Source of the DNA: a halophilic archaeon J07HX64
GTDB lineage: Archaea; Halobacteriota; Halobacteria; Halobacteriales; Haloarculaceae
Assembly (NCBI GenBank): GCA_000416085.1
Contig: KE356579.1
Span: 1,872,406-1,877,411 of the forward strand
DNA length: 5,006 bases
Direction of reading: 5' to 3'
Part shown: positions 3,900-5,006 of the stretch, piece by piece
How the letters are laid out: each line of letters starts with the position of its first letter
Position numbering within the stretch: the stretch's first letter is position 1
Program-made: the position numbers and the translations under genes
The notes under the pieces: generated by a model
Told to the model about the DNA's origin: nothing
Databases searched by the model: none
The model's input: the letters and a program-made list of their open reading frames with translations, nothing else

Positions 3900-5006
3900 A
3901 GTGACGACATCGATTCAGTGATCGAGGCGGTACGCAACCGGGTCGAACCCGACGAGGAGGAACGGGCCGCGCTCGATGCCGTCGTCGAGGAGCTCACCCG
4001 GCGTGCGGAGGCGGCCATCGCGGACCTGGAGGTCGATGCCGATGTCGTGCTGGCCGGGTCGACCGCCCGGGAGACGTGGCTCGCCGGCGGACGCGATGTC
4101 GACCTGTTCGTGCGTTTTCCCCCGTCACTCGGTCGCGAGGGGCTCCGTGAGCACGGGCTCTCTGTCGGTCACACCGTCGTCGACGGCCGCGAAGAGTACG
4201 CCGAACACCCCTACGTGGTGGGTGAACTCGACGGGTTCCAGGTCGATGTTGTCCCCTGTTATGCGCTGGAGGATGCAACGGAAATCCGCTCGGCGGTCGA
4301 CCGGACCCCGTTTCACACGCGTTACGTGAGCGAGCGACTCGACCGTGACCTTGCGAGCGATGTCCGCGTCGCAAAGCAGTTTCTCACCGGGGTCGGTGTC
4401 TACGGCAGCGACCTCCGCACGCAGGGGTTCTCGGGGTACCTGACAGAGCTACTCACCCTCGAGTACGGCGGCTTCCGGGCGCTGGTCGAGAGCGCCGCAG
4501 ACTGGCAGCCGCCGGTCCGATTTGACCCCCACAGCCACGGCACCACAACGTTCGATGACCCGCTCGTGATGATCGACCCGACAGACCCCGAGCGCAACGT
4601 TGCTGCGGTGCTCTCGGCGGAGAACCTGGCGCGGGTCCAGCACTGTGCCCGCGACCTGCTCGCCGACCCGCGACCGGAGCTGTTTGTCCCCCGGAACCCC
4701 GACCCGGTCGACTCCGAGCAGGTCCGCGAGGGGTTCGAAACCCGCGGGACGACACCCGTTGCGCTCCGTCTGACTGTCCCGAACATCGTCGACGACCAGC
4801 TCTGGCCCCAACTCCGGCGGTCGGTTTCCGGTATCGCCGGCGAACTCAACCGCCGCGGGTTCGACGTGTTCCGGACCGACGCCTTCGCACAGCCACACCG
4901 ATCCGGTGTCGGAACCCGCGACCCGGAGGCTGTGGACGGCCCGAACACGGACACCGGGCGGACCGTTGCCCTGCTGTTCGAACTTGCAGTCGCCGAGCGC
5001 CCCCGT
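3897..5006 (+). CDS. cca: Archaeal class I CCA-adding tRNA nucleotidyltransferase (partial, 3' end outside window)
   Basis: From ATG 3897 an open frame of 370 codons runs to the window edge without a stop. The enzyme adds or repairs the 3' CCA of tRNAs using CTP and ATP without a nucleic-acid template. The nucleotidyltransferase head has the class I signature LAGSTARETWLAGGRDVDLF: GS at 54-55, catalytic carboxylates D67 and D69, and the third carboxylate D117 in FQVDVVPCY. The archaeal neck/body segment RVAKQF..GVGVYGSDLRTQGFSGYLTELL follows from about residue 155, then the tail domain. Archaeal members are about 440-460 residues, so roughly the last 70-90 are missing here. The start is supported by the N-terminal helix length and by GGGAG just upstream; no in-frame alternative is clearly better. 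The gene diverges from tRNA-Asn, a substrate that lacks encoded CCA. No key residue is lost in the visible part. Confidence 0.95.
   Translation, partial: MSDDIDSVIEAVRNRVEPDEEERAALDAVVEELTRRAEAAIADLEVDADVVLAGSTARETWLAGGRDVDLFVRFPPSLGREGLREHGLSVGHTVVDGREEYAEHPYVVGELDGFQVDVVPCYALEDATEIRSAVDRTPFHTRYVSERLDRDLASDVRVAKQFLTGVGVYGSDLRTQGFSGYLTELLTLEYGGFRALVESAADWQPPVRFDPHSHGTTTFDDPLVMIDPTDPERNVAAVLSAENLARVQHCARDLLADPRPELFVPRNPDPVDSEQVREGFETRGTTPVALRLTVPNIVDDQLWPQLRRSVSGIAGELNRRGFDVFRTDAFAQPHRSGVGTRDPEAVDGPNTDTGRTVALLFELAVAERPR

Overview
The window looks like a piece of a haloarchaeal (class Halobacteria) main chromosome. The DNA is GC-rich and the predicted proteins are rich in Asp and Glu. One gene has a TATA-like box about 25 bases before an apparently leaderless start, the tRNA gene lacks an encoded CCA, and there is a DUF655 protein, a class I (archaeal) CCA-adding enzyme and a Tat-type lipoprotein. 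I cannot assign a genus. Most of the window is conserved housekeeping information-processing genes. The unusual material lies in one N-terminal repeat region and in the intergenic spacers.

Layout: 1-108 (minus) is the 5' end of a creatininase-family gene leaving the window on the left. 109-261 is a divergent spacer with an imperfect inverted repeat and the promoter of the next operon. 262-2591 (plus) is a tightly packed three-gene operon: a DUF655 helix-hairpin-helix protein, the 16S rRNA dimethyladenosine transferase RsmA/KsgA, and a HemK2/Mtq2-type methyltransferase. The junctions overlap (TGATG between genes 1 and 2; GTGA at the original junction of genes 2 and 3). The third gene carries four copies of a 54-base tandem repeat at its 5' end, and the first copy has one extra base that cuts the natural start off from the rest of the gene.

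2569-3462 (minus) is a predicted secreted lipoprotein of unknown function with internal repeats. It converges on the methyltransferase gene with a 23-base overlap. 3463-3729 has no convincing gene but holds two diverged, palindrome-bearing copies of a roughly 38-base element. 3730-3802 (minus) is tRNA-Asn(GUU). 3803-3896 is a second divergent spacer with a 14-base perfect palindrome. 3897-5006 (plus) is the first 370 codons of the archaeal CCA-adding enzyme, cut by the window end.

Working together: the plus-strand operon would mature the small ribosomal subunit (RsmA) and modify the translation release factor (HemK2-type), so it is a ribosome-assembly and translation-termination unit. The right-hand pair, a tRNA gene and the tRNA CCA-adding enzyme, also serves translation. 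I see no clear new defence or mobile system. The best candidates for something undescribed are the frame-disrupted repeat region at 1694-1934, the repeat-built lipoprotein, and the palindromic elements at 3526-3617 and 3852-3865.
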